The translations under genes and the position numbers were made by a program. The notes under the pieces are model-generated. The model did not search any database. It worked only from the letters and a program-made list of their open reading frames with translations, and was not told the origin of the DNA. A stretch of 64,000 bases of DNA from DASZTV01 sp035547515. GTDB taxonomy: Bacteria > Actinomycetota > Actinomycetes > JAFAQI01. Below, piece after piece: positions 53,814 to 62,009 of the stretch (positions are counted from its first letter, which is position 1; every line of letters begins with the position of its first letter). The stretch covers positions 81,502 to 145,501 of the forward strand of contig DASZUS010000079.1 in assembly GCA_035547515.1 (NCBI GenBank). Reading direction: 5' to 3'.

Positions 53814-54257
53814 CTAGCCGAACTGCACAGCGGTGGCGCGCCAGGTGCGGTCGTGGTGCTCCAGTCGGAACGCCAGGGCCCGCGAGCGCAGACCGGCGTC
53901 GACGACCGCACACGCCTCGACGACCCCCTCGCACGGCGTCGCGAGGTGGACCGATCGCAGCCGCGGCGCCGACCGGCGTGCGACGTGCGGCTGGCGCTTC
54001 GCCGTGCGTTCGATCAGCCGCACGACCTCCCAGGTCGCGAGCTCCCGCAGCTGGTCCACGGGCCGAGCGCGCGCCATCACCTCCGCGACGCCGCGCGCGA
54101 AGCTCTCCGCGACGCTGCGCGGGTCGTGGCGGCTGGGCCGTCGCGAGACGTCGTAGAGCTTCGGCGGCGCGGGCAGCGGCGGCACGAGGCGCAGCCTCGG
54201 CGCGGTCGTCGGCGTGTCGGTCGCAGCCTCGACTCGTGAGGCGACGGTGAGGTGCAT
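53814..54257 (-). CDS. Rv3235-family protein (copy 1)
   Basis: 147 residues, basic and Arg/Ala-rich. The conserved part is VAESFARGVAEVMARARPVDQLRELATWEVVRLIERTAKR, read in two pieces, followed by strands with RLRSVHLATP and VVEACAVVDAGLRSRALAFRLE. This is the DUF6459/Rv3235-like fold, function unknown, usually near secA in actinobacteria. ATG at 54257 has GGGAAGGAA 6 nt upstream; an earlier ATG at 54275 has none. A neighbouring gene at 54389 is a paralogue. Confidence 0.78.
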   Translation of the reverse strand: MHLTVASRVEAATDTPTTAPRLRLVPPLPAPPKLYDVSRRPSRHDPRSVAESFARGVAEVMARARPVDQLRELATWEVVRLIERTAKRQPHVARRSAPRLRSVHLATPCEGVVEACAVVDAGLRSRALAFRLEHHDRTWRATAVQFG

Positions 54258-54388
54258 CGCGGTTCCTTCCCCCATGTTTTTGGCTGGCGGAAGATAGGAA
54301 GCCCCAGGCGCGATCACCAGAGCGGATCGTCGATTTCCGGCGGCCAGGTCAGGCAGTGGCAGCGAGCGGACAGGCCCCGTTACTACGC

Positions 54389-54973
54389 TCAGCCCACTCG
54401 TACGACGGTGCAGCGCCACCGCAGGGGTCCGCGCTCCGCGCCGTAGAGCGCGGTCTGGCGCCCGACCTGGAGGCGCAACGCCATAGCTCGGCTCCGCCCG
54501 CCCGTGTCGATCACGGCGGCGACCTCCACGATGCCGCGACGCGGCTCGCACAGCCGAAGTGCGGTGACCCTCGGCCTCGGCGGCACCCGCTCTCCGCGAG
54601 GTCGTAGCCGCCCGGCATTGCGCTCGAGCAGCCCGAGCACCTCGAGCGTCGCGATCTCGGAGAGCTGCTGCGGCGGCCGGGCGCCGGTCAGCACCTCCGC
54701 GACAGCCTGCGCCAAGGGGCCTACGAGGCGGCGCGGGTCGGGCAGTGGCTCGACGGCGGCGACCGCTTCTTCTGCCGCGGCATCCGCGCCGCCCGCCGGC
54801 GGCACCAGCCGCAGCGGCATGGCGGCGGCTGTCGAGCGGGGGAACGCCAGCGCAAGGCTGCCGTGGACCGACGCGCGCAGCCGGCCACCGGGTTCGTCGT
54901 CGTACGGGCCGTCGAGCCGTGGTGCTCTGCTCAGCAGCAGGACGGTCCCGGTCTCGGCAGGTTCGTGCACCAT
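54389..54973 (-). CDS. Rv3235-family protein (copy 2)
   Basis: 194 residues. Its C-terminal 120 residues parallel copy 1: AQAVAEVLTGARPPQQLSEIATLEVLGLLERN, then RVTALRLCEP, VEVAAVIDTGGRSRAMALRLQV and a final CTVVRVG matching ATAVQFG in copy 1. The N-terminal ~70 residues differ. ATG at 54973 has GAGGAG close by. Same strand, 131 nt upstream of copy 1, so a tandem duplication that has since diverged. Confidence 0.75.
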   Translation of the reverse strand: MVHEPAETGTVLLLSRAPRLDGPYDDEPGGRLRASVHGSLALAFPRSTAAAMPLRLVPPAGGADAAAEEAVAAVEPLPDPRRLVGPLAQAVAEVLTGARPPQQLSEIATLEVLGLLERNAGRLRPRGERVPPRPRVTALRLCEPRRGIVEVAAVIDTGGRSRAMALRLQVGRQTALYGAERGPLRWRCTVVRVG

Positions 54974-55042
54974 GGCTCCTCGCATCGTGGGTGGGCGAGG
55001 AGAGTGCGCGCCGCCGCAGCGGCGGGTCAATGGCGAGTGTGG

Positions 55043-56254
55043 CTACCTCTGGATGTAGGGGCCGAGCTGCTGGCGGGCCACGGAACGGATGTGCACCTCG
55101 TCGGGCCCGTCCGCGATCCGCAGCGTGCGCGCGTGGGCGTACATCTCGGCGAGCGGGAAGTCGTCGCTCACCCCGCCGCCACCGTGCACCTGGATCGCCC
55201 GGTCGATCACCTCGCACGCCACGCGCGGCGCGATGACCTTGATCGCCGCAACCTCGCTCCGCGCGCCCTTGGCGCCGACGGTGTCGATCAGCCAGGCGGT
55301 CTTCAGGGTGAGCAGCCGCGCCTGCTCGATGGCCATCCGCGACTCCGCGATGTGGGCTTGCACGGTGCCCTGCTGTGCGATCGGCTTGCCGAAGGCGACC
55401 CGCGACGCGGCGCGCTTGCACATCAGGTCGAGTGCATGCTCGGCCATCCCGACCGCGCGCATGCAGTGGTGGATTCGGCCCGGGCCTAGCCGGGCCTGCG
55501 CGATCGCGAAGCCGGCGCCCTCTTCTGCGATCAGGTTCGACGCGGGGACGCGGACGTCCTCGAAGCTGATCTCGCAGTGGCCGTGCTGGTCCCAGTAGCC
55601 GAACACCGGAAGCGGCCGTACGACCGTGACGCCCGGCGTGTCCATCGGCACGAGGATCATCGACTGCTGCGCGTGCGCCGGCCCGTCCGGATTCGTCTTG
55701 CCCATGACGATCATCACCGCGCAGCGCGGGTCGGCCGAGCCGCTGATCCACCACTTGCGGCCGTTGAGGACGTACTCGTCGCCGTCGCGGCGGATCTCGG
55801 TCGAGATGTTGGTGGCGTCCGACGACGCGACTGCCGGCTCGGTCATCGCGAATGCAGAGCGGATCTCGCCGTCGAGCAGTGGCCGGAGCCAGCGCTCCTT
55901 CTGCTCGGGGGTGCCGAACAGGTGCAGCACCTCCATGTTGCCGGTGTCGGGCGCGGCGCAGTTGAGGGCTTCAGGCGCGATGTGCGGTGAGTGGCCGGTG
56001 ATCTCGGCGAGGTGCGCGTACTCGACGTTGGTCAGACCCGACTCGGCCGGCAGGAAGAGGTTCCACAACCCGCGGCTGCGCGCCTCGACCTTGAGCTCCT
56101 CGACCACTGGCGGAACGGAGTGCCCGCGCCCTTCGGCGACCAGCGCCTGACGCTGCTCGCGGTAGACCGCCTCTGCCGGGTAGACGTGGGAGTCCATGAA
56201 GTCGTTGAGACGCTTGGCGTAGTCCTCGGCTGTGGCCGACAGGGCGAAGTCCAT
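55043..56254 (-). CDS. Acyl-CoA dehydrogenase, FadE2/ACAD10-11-like
   Basis: 403 residues, FAD acyl-CoA dehydrogenase of the FadE2/ACAD11 subtype. Markers: FALSATAEDYAKRLNDFMDS, GLWNLFLPAESGLTNVEYA, FAMTEPAVASSDATNIST (FAD loop), YVLNGRKWWISG and the subtype tail RIADGPDEVHIRSVARQQL. Related enzymes act on long or 4-hydroxy acyl-CoAs. ATG at 56254 begins at the family start; ATG at 56263 is possible. Same strand as the Rv3235-family pair 69 nt downstream. Confidence 0.9.
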   Translation of the reverse strand: MDFALSATAEDYAKRLNDFMDSHVYPAEAVYREQRQALVAEGRGHSVPPVVEELKVEARSRGLWNLFLPAESGLTNVEYAHLAEITGHSPHIAPEALNCAAPDTGNMEVLHLFGTPEQKERWLRPLLDGEIRSAFAMTEPAVASSDATNISTEIRRDGDEYVLNGRKWWISGSADPRCAVMIVMGKTNPDGPAHAQQSMILVPMDTPGVTVVRPLPVFGYWDQHGHCEISFEDVRVPASNLIAEEGAGFAIAQARLGPGRIHHCMRAVGMAEHALDLMCKRAASRVAFGKPIAQQGTVQAHIAESRMAIEQARLLTLKTAWLIDTVGAKGARSEVAAIKVIAPRVACEVIDRAIQVHGGGGVSDDFPLAEMYAHARTLRIADGPDEVHIRSVARQQLGPYIQR

Positions 56255-56267
56255 GCGGCGCATTCTC

Positions 56268-56273
56268 TACCAT
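56268..56273 (+). promoter_or_regulatory. Leaderless -10 box TACCAT for LytR_C gene
   Basis: TACCAT, 8 nt, then GTG at 56282; an ATG at 56276 is only 2 nt away, so the GTG is the more likely start. Confidence 0.4.
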
Positions 56274-56281
56274 CGATGGCC

Positions 56282-56842
56282 GTGACGATTCTGGGACGTG
56301 GCGATCTCTCGCCTCGCCGCAAGCGCCGCAACTGGCGTCGCCGGTCGGCAGTGCTCGTCGTCGTGGTCATCGTGATCGGCGGTGGCTACTTCGGATACGA
56401 GCAGGTCTTCGCCGGGTCCGGCGGCTCCGCCCAAGCGTTGCCGTTGTGCCCTGCTCCGACGCGTTCGGCGCCGCCGACCGAGCAGGCGAGGGTCGTGGTC
56501 AAGAACGCGACGCTGACGACGGGTCTCGCCTCCGATGTCGCCGAGCAGCTGCGGCGGCGCAACTTCAAGATCGCGTCGGTCGGCAACACCTTGTTCCGCG
56601 GCAAGGGCGTCGCCACGGTCGACTACTCCGCGAACCTGGTGCAGGCCGCGCAGCTGCTCGGGGCCCAGTTCGACGGCGCGACCCTTGACCAGGTCAGCGG
56701 TAGCAACGTACTCGAGGTCGACATCGGGCCGAAGTTCCACGACCTCGTGCCGGTGGCCCGAGCCCAGGCGGCAGAGCAGGACATCCTCGGTACGCCGACG
56801 CCGACGCCCACGCCGTCGGCTTCGCCGTCCTGCCGGGCCTGA
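56282..56842 (+). CDS. LytR C-terminal domain membrane protein
   Basis: 186 residues. Basic N-terminus (SPRRKRRNWRRRS), one membrane segment SAVLVVVVIVIGGGYFGY, then an extracytoplasmic LytR_C domain: ARVVVKNATLTTGLASDVAEQL, VATVDYSANLVQAAQLLGAQF. The end is a Pro/Thr-rich TPTPTPSASPS tail. LytR_C domains occur in wall-polymer attachment proteins, but the catalytic LytR-CpsA-Psr domain is absent, so it is a binding or accessory protein. GTG at 56282 fits a -10 box; ATG at 56276 is the alternative. Confidence 0.83.
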   Translation: MTILGRGDLSPRRKRRNWRRRSAVLVVVVIVIGGGYFGYEQVFAGSGGSAQALPLCPAPTRSAPPTEQARVVVKNATLTTGLASDVAEQLRRRNFKIASVGNTLFRGKGVATVDYSANLVQAAQLLGAQFDGATLDQVSGSNVLEVDIGPKFHDLVPVARAQAAEQDILGTPTPTPTPSASPSCRA

Positions 56843-56885
56843 CGCCGACCCCGGTCCATCAGCCCGGTGTCTCACCAATCTCCAG

Positions 56886-56894
56886 GTGTTACAC
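56886..56894. promoter_or_regulatory. Palindrome GTGTTACAC over the vapBC -10 box
   Basis: A 9-bp perfect palindrome overlapping the TACACT box of the toxin-antitoxin operon, placed where an antitoxin repressor would bind. Confidence 0.4.
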
Positions 56895-56895
56895 T
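56890..56895 (+). promoter_or_regulatory. Leaderless -10 box TACACT for vapB
   Basis: TACACT, 6 nt, then the GTG at 56902. Confidence 0.5.
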
Positions 56896-56901
56896 CGTGG
56901 T

Positions 56902-57171
56902 GTGCCGACTACCCGTCCGCGCCACGTGGTCACCGAGACAGACCAGCTCGCCAGGGCGCTCGACGACGCCGCTCGCCGTTGGCCGGAGGACCGTGACAGC
57001 CGTTCCCGGCTGCTCCTGCATCTCGTTGAGGAAGGGCACCGAGTCGTGGTCGGTGAGGCCGACTCTCGACGGCGCGCTCGGTTGGCCGCGATCAAGCGGA
57101 CCAGCGGATCCCTCGCGGGCGTGTACGACGGCGACTACCTCGAGCGCTTGCGCGAAGACTGGCCGGCGTGA
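56902..57171 (+). CDS. VapB-type antitoxin (candidate)
   Basis: 89 residues, GTG at 56902. Small, charged, mostly helical: VVTETDQLARALDDAARRWPED and SRSRLLLHLVEEGHRVVVGEADSRRR. The C-terminal part VYDGDYLERLREDWPA is typical of tails that wrap the PIN toxin. No named DNA-binding fold stands out, so identity rests on the coupled PIN gene (GTGA overlap) and size. Such antitoxins neutralise VapC and, with it, repress their own operon. Confidence 0.72.
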   Translation: MPTTRPRHVVTETDQLARALDDAARRWPEDRDSRSRLLLHLVEEGHRVVVGEADSRRRARLAAIKRTSGSLAGVYDGDYLERLREDWPA

Positions 57172-57548
57172 TCGTCCTTGATGCGAACGTCCTGATCGCG
57201 CACCTCGGGGCTGCCGATGCCCTTCACGACCGGGCGGTCGAGCTCTTGGTCGACCTGGCGGACGAGCCGCTCGGGGTCAGCCCGTTGACGCTCGCCGAGG
57301 TGTACGTAGGGCCGGCTCGCGCCGGCAAGCTGGAGGTTGCCGAGCGCGCGATCCGGGCTCTCGACATCGCGCCCGTCCCCCTCAGGCCCGATGCGCCGCT
57401 GCGGCTCGCGGAGCTGAGGGCAGCAACCGGGCTGCGGCTTCCGGACTGTTGTGTCCTCCTGGCGGCCGAGACGGCGGGCGCTGAGCTCGCGACGTTCGAT
57501 GACCGCGTGACGCGAGCCGCGGGCGAGCTCGGCTTGCTCGTTCGTTAG
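57168..57548 (+). CDS. VapC-type PIN-domain ribonuclease toxin
   Basis: 126 residues. PIN-domain nuclease that cleaves RNA (VapC family often tRNA or rRNA) when free of antitoxin. All four acidic metal ligands are visible: D5 (IVLDANVLI), E44 (LTLAEVYVGP), D93 (RLPDCCVLLAAE) and D111/D112 (ATFDDRV). GTG at 57168 overlaps the antitoxin stop. Usually Mg2+-dependent. Target RNA unknown. Confidence 0.85.
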   Translation: MIVLDANVLIAHLGAADALHDRAVELLVDLADEPLGVSPLTLAEVYVGPARAGKLEVAERAIRALDIAPVPLRPDAPLRLAELRAATGLRLPDCCVLLAAETAGAELATFDDRVTRAAGELGLLVR

Positions 57549-57587
57549 TGCCGCGACCTCGTTCACTCGCAGTTGGCCGCTAACCCG

Positions 57588-57593
57588 TAGGGT
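57588..57593 (+). promoter_or_regulatory. Leaderless -10 box TAGGGT for HAD gene
   Basis: TAGGGT, 8 nt, then the GTG at 57602. Confidence 0.4.
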
Positions 57594-57601
57594 CGTGCCC
57601 C

Positions 57602-58252
57602 GTGGCAGAGCTCAAGGCTGTGATCTTCGACTACGGCGGGGTGCTGACGTCTCCGTTGGTCAACTCGATGAGCTCGTTCGTCGACGGCGACGGCATCGAC
57701 CCGGAGAGCTTCCGCAACGCGATGCGCGACTGGCTCGGCACGTCGTACGGGACCGAGGCGGAGGCGAGCCCGGTGCACGCGCTCGAGCGCGGTGAGATCG
57801 AGGTGCCCGACTTCGAGCGAGAGCTCGCCAAGCGGCTCACGACTGTCGACGGCCGGCCGGTCGAGGGCGAGGGCCTGCTCACCCGGATGTTCTCCGGCTT
57901 CGGCGAGGAGCCGATGATGACCGAGGCGCTGCGGCACGCGAAAGCGGCCGGCCTCGCGACCGCGCTGCTGTCGAACTCCTGGGGCAACGAGTACCCCAGG
58001 GAGGGTTGGGACGAGCTCTTCGACGTGGTCGTCATCTCCGGCGAGGTCGGGATGCGCAAGCCGGAGGCGCGGATCTACCAGCTGGTTGCCGACCGGCTCG
58101 GGCTTTCGCCGTCGGAGTGCGTGTTCGTCGACGATCTCGCGCCCAACATCCAAGGCGCGGCGGAAATCGGCATGCTCGGGATCCACCACGTCACGCCGCA
58201 GGAGACGATCGACCAGCTCGAGGCGCTGCTCGGCATCAGCCTGCGCGGCTAG
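57602..58252 (+). CDS. HAD-family hydrolase (subfamily IA-like)
   Basis: 216 residues. HAD motif I AVIFDYGGVLTSP with nucleophile D10, motif II ALLSNSWGNEYP, motif III lysine in VGMRKPEARIYQ and motif IV VFVDDLAPNIQGA. The cap region lies between about 20 and 100. The second aspartate of motif I is replaced by Gly, as in the epoxide-hydrolase N-terminal phosphatase-type members. Substrate unknown. GTG at 57602 follows a -10 box. Confidence 0.88.
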   Translation: MAELKAVIFDYGGVLTSPLVNSMSSFVDGDGIDPESFRNAMRDWLGTSYGTEAEASPVHALERGEIEVPDFERELAKRLTTVDGRPVEGEGLLTRMFSGFGEEPMMTEALRHAKAAGLATALLSNSWGNEYPREGWDELFDVVVISGEVGMRKPEARIYQLVADRLGLSPSECVFVDDLAPNIQGAAEIGMLGIHHVTPQETIDQLEALLGISLRG

Positions 58253-58301
58253 CGGCCTGCGCAGGCGTAGAACTCGGCATTCCTGAAACACTGATGAAGT
58301 G

Positions 58302-59693
58302 ATGCAGCGGCTTTCTGCGCTCGACGCCTCCTTTCTCTACATGGAGTCGCCCACGACGGCGATGCATGTCGGCAGCGTGGCGCGGTTCACCCCGCCGGGT
58401 GACGAGCCGTTCGACTACGAGGCGTTCTGCCGCCTCGTCACCCGCCGGATCTCCTTGGTGCCCCGCTACCGCCAGAAGATCCGCTGGGTCCCCGGCCATC
58501 TGGCAAACCCGGTCTGGGTGGACGACGAGGACTTCGACATCACCTACCACGTCCGGCGCAGCGCCCTGCCGAAGCCCGGAGACGACGAGCAGCTTCGCCA
58601 GCTGGTCGGTCGCCTGCAGGCGCGCCCGCTCGACCGCTCCCGGCCGCTGTGGGAGATCTATCTCGTCGAGGGCCTCGCCGACGGCCGGTTCGCGATCATC
58701 ACCAAGACCCACCACGCGATGGTCGACGGGATCAGCGCGGTCGACATCGGCACCGTCCTCCTGGACGTGACGCGCACCCCCCAAGAGACGCCCGAGGACG
58801 AATGGGTCCCCCAGCGCGAGCCGGGTCGGGCCAGCTTGCTGCTCGGCGCGGTCGCCGACACGCTGCGCCGCCCGACGGTCGCGATCGACACGGCTCGCGC
58901 GGGCCTGGGTGACGCCCGGGCGATGGCCGATCGCGCGATCGGGGCGCTCGGCGGCATCGCCTCGGTCGCCCGGACTTCCTTGCGGTCGGCGCCTGAGACG
59001 CCCCTCAACGTGAAGATCGGCGAGCAGCGGCGCTTCGGCATGGCGTCGACCTCGCTGGACGACTACAAGCGCATCCGCAAGACCCACGGCGGAACCGTCA
59101 ACGACGTGGTCCTCGCGACGGTTGCGGGAGCGCTGCGGGCGTGGCTGCTCACCCGCGGCGAGTCCGTCGTACCGAGCACGACGGTCCGGGCCATGGTGCC
59201 GGTCAGCGTGCGATCCGACACCGACGGCGGGGCGCTCGGCAACCGGGTGTCGTCGTACTTCGTCGACCTGCCGGTCGGCGAGCCCAGCCCCGTGGTGCGG
59301 TTGCACCAGGTGAGCTACGCGATGAAGGGGCACAAGGAGTCCGGCCAGTCCGTCGGCGCCGACGCCCTCGTCCGGCTCACCGGCTTCGCGCCACCGACGA
59401 TCTTGTCGGCCGCCGCCCGGCTCGGCGCCGGCCTGTCGCGGCGGCTGTTCAACGTGATCGTGACGAACGTGCCGGGTCCGCAGTTCCCGCTCTACGCGAT
59501 GGGCGCGCAGATGGACGACTGCTTCCCCGTGGTGCCGCTTTCGAAGGGCCAGGCCGTGTCGATCGGCCTGATGTCCTACAACGGCGGGGTCTACTACGGG
59601 ATGAACTGCGACCGCGACGCGATGCCGGACATCGACGTGCTCGCAAGCTGTATCGAGGAATCACTGGCCGAGCTTCTGGAGACTGCAAAATGA
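58302..59693 (+). CDS. Wax ester synthase/diacylglycerol acyltransferase
   Basis: Forms triacylglycerol or wax esters from acyl-CoA and diacylglycerol or alcohol. 463 residues, WS/DGAT family. The catalytic HHxxxDG motif is THHAMVDGIS at about 136-145; other marks are LSALDASFLYMES at the start, a PLWEIYLVEGL helix, NDVVLATVAGALR and NVIVTNVPGPQFPLY. ATG at 58302 is one codon after a GTG. The stop overlaps the patatin gene (ATGA). Tgs-type enzymes (for example Rv3234c) lie near secA in M. tuberculosis. Confidence 0.93.
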   Translation: MQRLSALDASFLYMESPTTAMHVGSVARFTPPGDEPFDYEAFCRLVTRRISLVPRYRQKIRWVPGHLANPVWVDDEDFDITYHVRRSALPKPGDDEQLRQLVGRLQARPLDRSRPLWEIYLVEGLADGRFAIITKTHHAMVDGISAVDIGTVLLDVTRTPQETPEDEWVPQREPGRASLLLGAVADTLRRPTVAIDTARAGLGDARAMADRAIGALGGIASVARTSLRSAPETPLNVKIGEQRRFGMASTSLDDYKRIRKTHGGTVNDVVLATVAGALRAWLLTRGESVVPSTTVRAMVPVSVRSDTDGGALGNRVSSYFVDLPVGEPSPVVRLHQVSYAMKGHKESGQSVGADALVRLTGFAPPTILSAAARLGAGLSRRLFNVIVTNVPGPQFPLYAMGAQMDDCFPVVPLSKGQAVSIGLMSYNGGVYYGMNCDRDAMPDIDVLASCIEESLAELLETAK

Positions 59694-60649
59694 CGAAGCG
59701 GGGCCTGGTGCTCGGCGGCGGTGGCGTCCTTGGCGCCGCCTGGATGATCGGCGCGCTGTCCGCGTTGCGCGACGCCTACGAGTGGGACCCGCGCGAGGCC
59801 GAGGTGGTCATCGGTACGTCGGCGGGCTCGGTCGTCGGCACGATGCTTGCCTGCGGCCTGTCGGTCGACACGCTGGTCAACCATCAGCGGGGCATCGTCG
59901 CGCCGGGCGACCCGCAGATCGGGTTCGACCCGGACACCGCGAGCGGCGGCACCCTCCCGCCGCGACCGCAGCTGCGGATGGGATCTGCGGCGCTGGTCGC
60001 CCAGGCGATGCTGCACCCGCGGCGGATGCCGATCCTCGCCGCGCTGTCGGGCCTGGCGCCCAGAGGGCGCGGCACCCTTGCTGCGGTTGCCGACCTCGTC
60101 CGCGAGGTGAACCCCGACGACCGTTGGCCCGAGCATCCGCACCTGTGGCTCATCGCCATGGACTACGCCTCCGGCAAGCGCGTCGCGTTCGGGTCGCCGG
60201 AGGCCCCCGAGATCGGGCTTGCCGATGCCGTCATGGCGTCGTGCTCCATCCCCGGCTGGTTCACCCCGATCTCCTCGGGCGGCCGCCGCTACGTCGACGG
60301 CGGGACGCTTTCCCCGACGTCGCTGGACCTGCTCGCCGGACGCGGTCTCGACGAGGTCGTCGTGCTCGCGCCGATGGCATCGTTCGACTACGACGACCCG
60401 ACCACCGTCATCGCGAAGGGCGAGCGGCGGTTTCGTCGCGCGATGACCCGACGGATCCTCGCCGAAGCCGGCAAGGTGCGTCGCTCGGGTACGGCGGTCA
60501 CCATCCTCGCACCGGGGCGTGAGGACCTCGAAGCCATCGGCGTGAACCTGATGGACCACCGCCGGCGCGGCGCCGTGCTCGATGTCGCGCTGCGCACCAC
60601 GGCGGAGGCGCTCGCCGACGTGAACCCGCCGCTGCCCGCCGCGGGGTAG
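59690..60649 (+). CDS. Patatin-like phospholipase
   Basis: 319 residues. Patatin catalytic set: oxyanion GGGGVLGAAW, nucleophile elbow GTSAGSV (Gly-x-Ser-x-Gly, catalytic Ser near 43) and the Asp of DGGTLSP (VDGGTLS). It hydrolyses acyl esters of phospholipids or neutral lipids. Overlap with the acyltransferase gene (ATGA) suggests the two act on the same lipid pool. No membrane segment, so likely cytosolic or membrane-associated. Confidence 0.88.
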   Translation: MTKRGLVLGGGGVLGAAWMIGALSALRDAYEWDPREAEVVIGTSAGSVVGTMLACGLSVDTLVNHQRGIVAPGDPQIGFDPDTASGGTLPPRPQLRMGSAALVAQAMLHPRRMPILAALSGLAPRGRGTLAAVADLVREVNPDDRWPEHPHLWLIAMDYASGKRVAFGSPEAPEIGLADAVMASCSIPGWFTPISSGGRRYVDGGTLSPTSLDLLAGRGLDEVVVLAPMASFDYDDPTTVIAKGERRFRRAMTRRILAEAGKVRRSGTAVTILAPGREDLEAIGVNLMDHRRRGAVLDVALRTTAEALADVNPPLPAAG

Positions 60650-60651
60650 CC

Positions 60652-61137
60652 GTGCGGGTCTACCTGCCGGCGACGCTTCCGCTGCTGCGGGACTGGCTGG
60701 CGGCCGGCGCCGCTACTGCGGCGGGCTCGGCGTACGGCGTCACGCCGTCCCTGCGTGAGTGGTATCGCGAGGGCGACATGGAAGAGCTCGAGCATGCCGC
60801 GGCGCTGCTGGCTGCGGTGGCCTCGCTCGAGCTGCTCGCCGACGACGAGGACGCGCCGCGCCGCCGCGTCGTACTCGCAGTCGACATCGATGACAGCCAG
60901 GTGCTGCCCGATCTCGAGGAGCGCGGGGCGCTGCGCGTGCAAAGTGCCGTGCCCTTCGCGCGCTGGGCGAGCGCGCTCATCGACGACGACGCCGCCGTGG
61001 CGGTGGTGTCCGCGGCCGTTGCGCTCCTGCGCGATCCGGACGCGAGTGCGGAGGATCTCGACTTCGCGCTCGGCGAGGCCGAGGCTGCCGACCTCGGCTG
61101 GTACCACGTGCAGGAGCTGTCCTACTTGGTCGAGTGA
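60652..61137 (+). CDS. DUF6912 family protein
   Basis: 161 residues, acidic. MRVYLPATLPLLRDWL at the start and GWYHVQELSYLVE at the end match an actinobacterial family of unknown function. Between them are helices rich in Ala/Asp/Glu and one strand VVLAVDID. GTG at 60652 is 2 nt after the lipase stop, so likely co-transcribed and coupled. No catalytic residues recognised. Confidence 0.78.
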   Translation: MRVYLPATLPLLRDWLAAGAATAAGSAYGVTPSLREWYREGDMEELEHAAALLAAVASLELLADDEDAPRRRVVLAVDIDDSQVLPDLEERGALRVQSAVPFARWASALIDDDAAVAVVSAAVALLRDPDASAEDLDFALGEAEAADLGWYHVQELSYLVE

Positions 61138-61154
61138 GACCCTACGTCCCGGCG

Positions 61155-62009
61155 TCAGCTCAGCTCGGCGAGCGCCGCGAGCTGCTCGAGGTAGTGCTCG
61201 AGCGAGTGGTGCACGAGGCTTGCCTTGACGGTCGTGGCGCCCGCGTCGGCGAGCGTCGCGAGCTCCTCGGCGCACGCGTCGGGCGCGCCCATCGGGTCGA
61301 GCAGCCGGGACGGCGGCAGGACCACCTGGAAGCCCTCCGGCAGGTCGAAGCGGCCGAGCCACTCCTTCACCTGCGCCGGGCTCACCGCGAAGGGCGTCCA
61401 TCCGTCCCCGAGCTCGACCGCGCGGCGCAGCGAGCGGACGGTGCGCCCGCCGACCCAGATCGGCACCCGCGGCTGCACGGCGCAAGGGTCGATCACCATG
61501 CCCTGGAACGAGTAGTGGGCCCCGTCGTACGACGGCTCCTTCGCCGACAGCGCCGCGCGCAGGGCTCGGAGCGCGTCGTCCGCGCGCTCGCCGCGATCGT
61601 CGAACGGCACGCCGAGCAGGTCGAACTCCTCGCGCAGCGTGCCCACCCCCACGCCGAGCACGAGCCGGCCTCCGCTGACCGCGTCGAGGGTGCCGTAGCG
61701 CTTCGCGATCGCCAGCGGGTGGTGGTAGCCGAGCACGAGCACGTTGGTGGCCAGCCGGATCCGCTCGGTGCGCGCCGCGAGGTAGCCGAACGTCGCGAGA
61801 GGGTCCCAGTACGTCGCACCCCGCCGCGGGGCCTCGGTGGCCGTCACCCCGATGTGTTCGCTGCAGGTCAGGTGGTCATAGCCGAGGCGGTCGGCCGCTT
61901 CCGCGATCCGCGCGACCTCCGCGATGGTGGCCGACTCCTCCCAACGAGCATGGGCACCGGGCATCATCGTCAGCACGGGCGTGACGATCGCGAGCTTCGG
62001 CGAGGTCAC
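61155..62009 (-). CDS. LLM-class F420-dependent oxidoreductase
   Basis: 284 residues, luciferase-like monooxygenase TIM barrel, TIGR03619-type. Segments: HLTCSEHIGVT, RIRLATNVLVLGYHHPLAIAKRYGTLD, GRLVLGVGVGTLREEFDLLG and PIWVGGRTVRSLRRAVELGDGWTP, which includes phosphate-tail contacts of F420. It probably moves hydride from F420H2 or to F420; substrate unknown. GTG at 62009 overlaps the upstream gene's stop (GTGA) and has GGGAAG 7 nt before; GTG at 62015 is the alternative. Confidence 0.85.
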   Translation of the reverse strand: MTSPKLAIVTPVLTMMPGAHARWEESATIAEVARIAEAADRLGYDHLTCSEHIGVTATEAPRRGATYWDPLATFGYLAARTERIRLATNVLVLGYHHPLAIAKRYGTLDAVSGGRLVLGVGVGTLREEFDLLGVPFDDRGERADDALRALRAALSAKEPSYDGAHYSFQGMVIDPCAVQPRVPIWVGGRTVRSLRRAVELGDGWTPFAVSPAQVKEWLGRFDLPEGFQVVLPPSRLLDPMGAPDACAEELATLADAGATTVKASLVHHSLEHYLEQLAALAELS

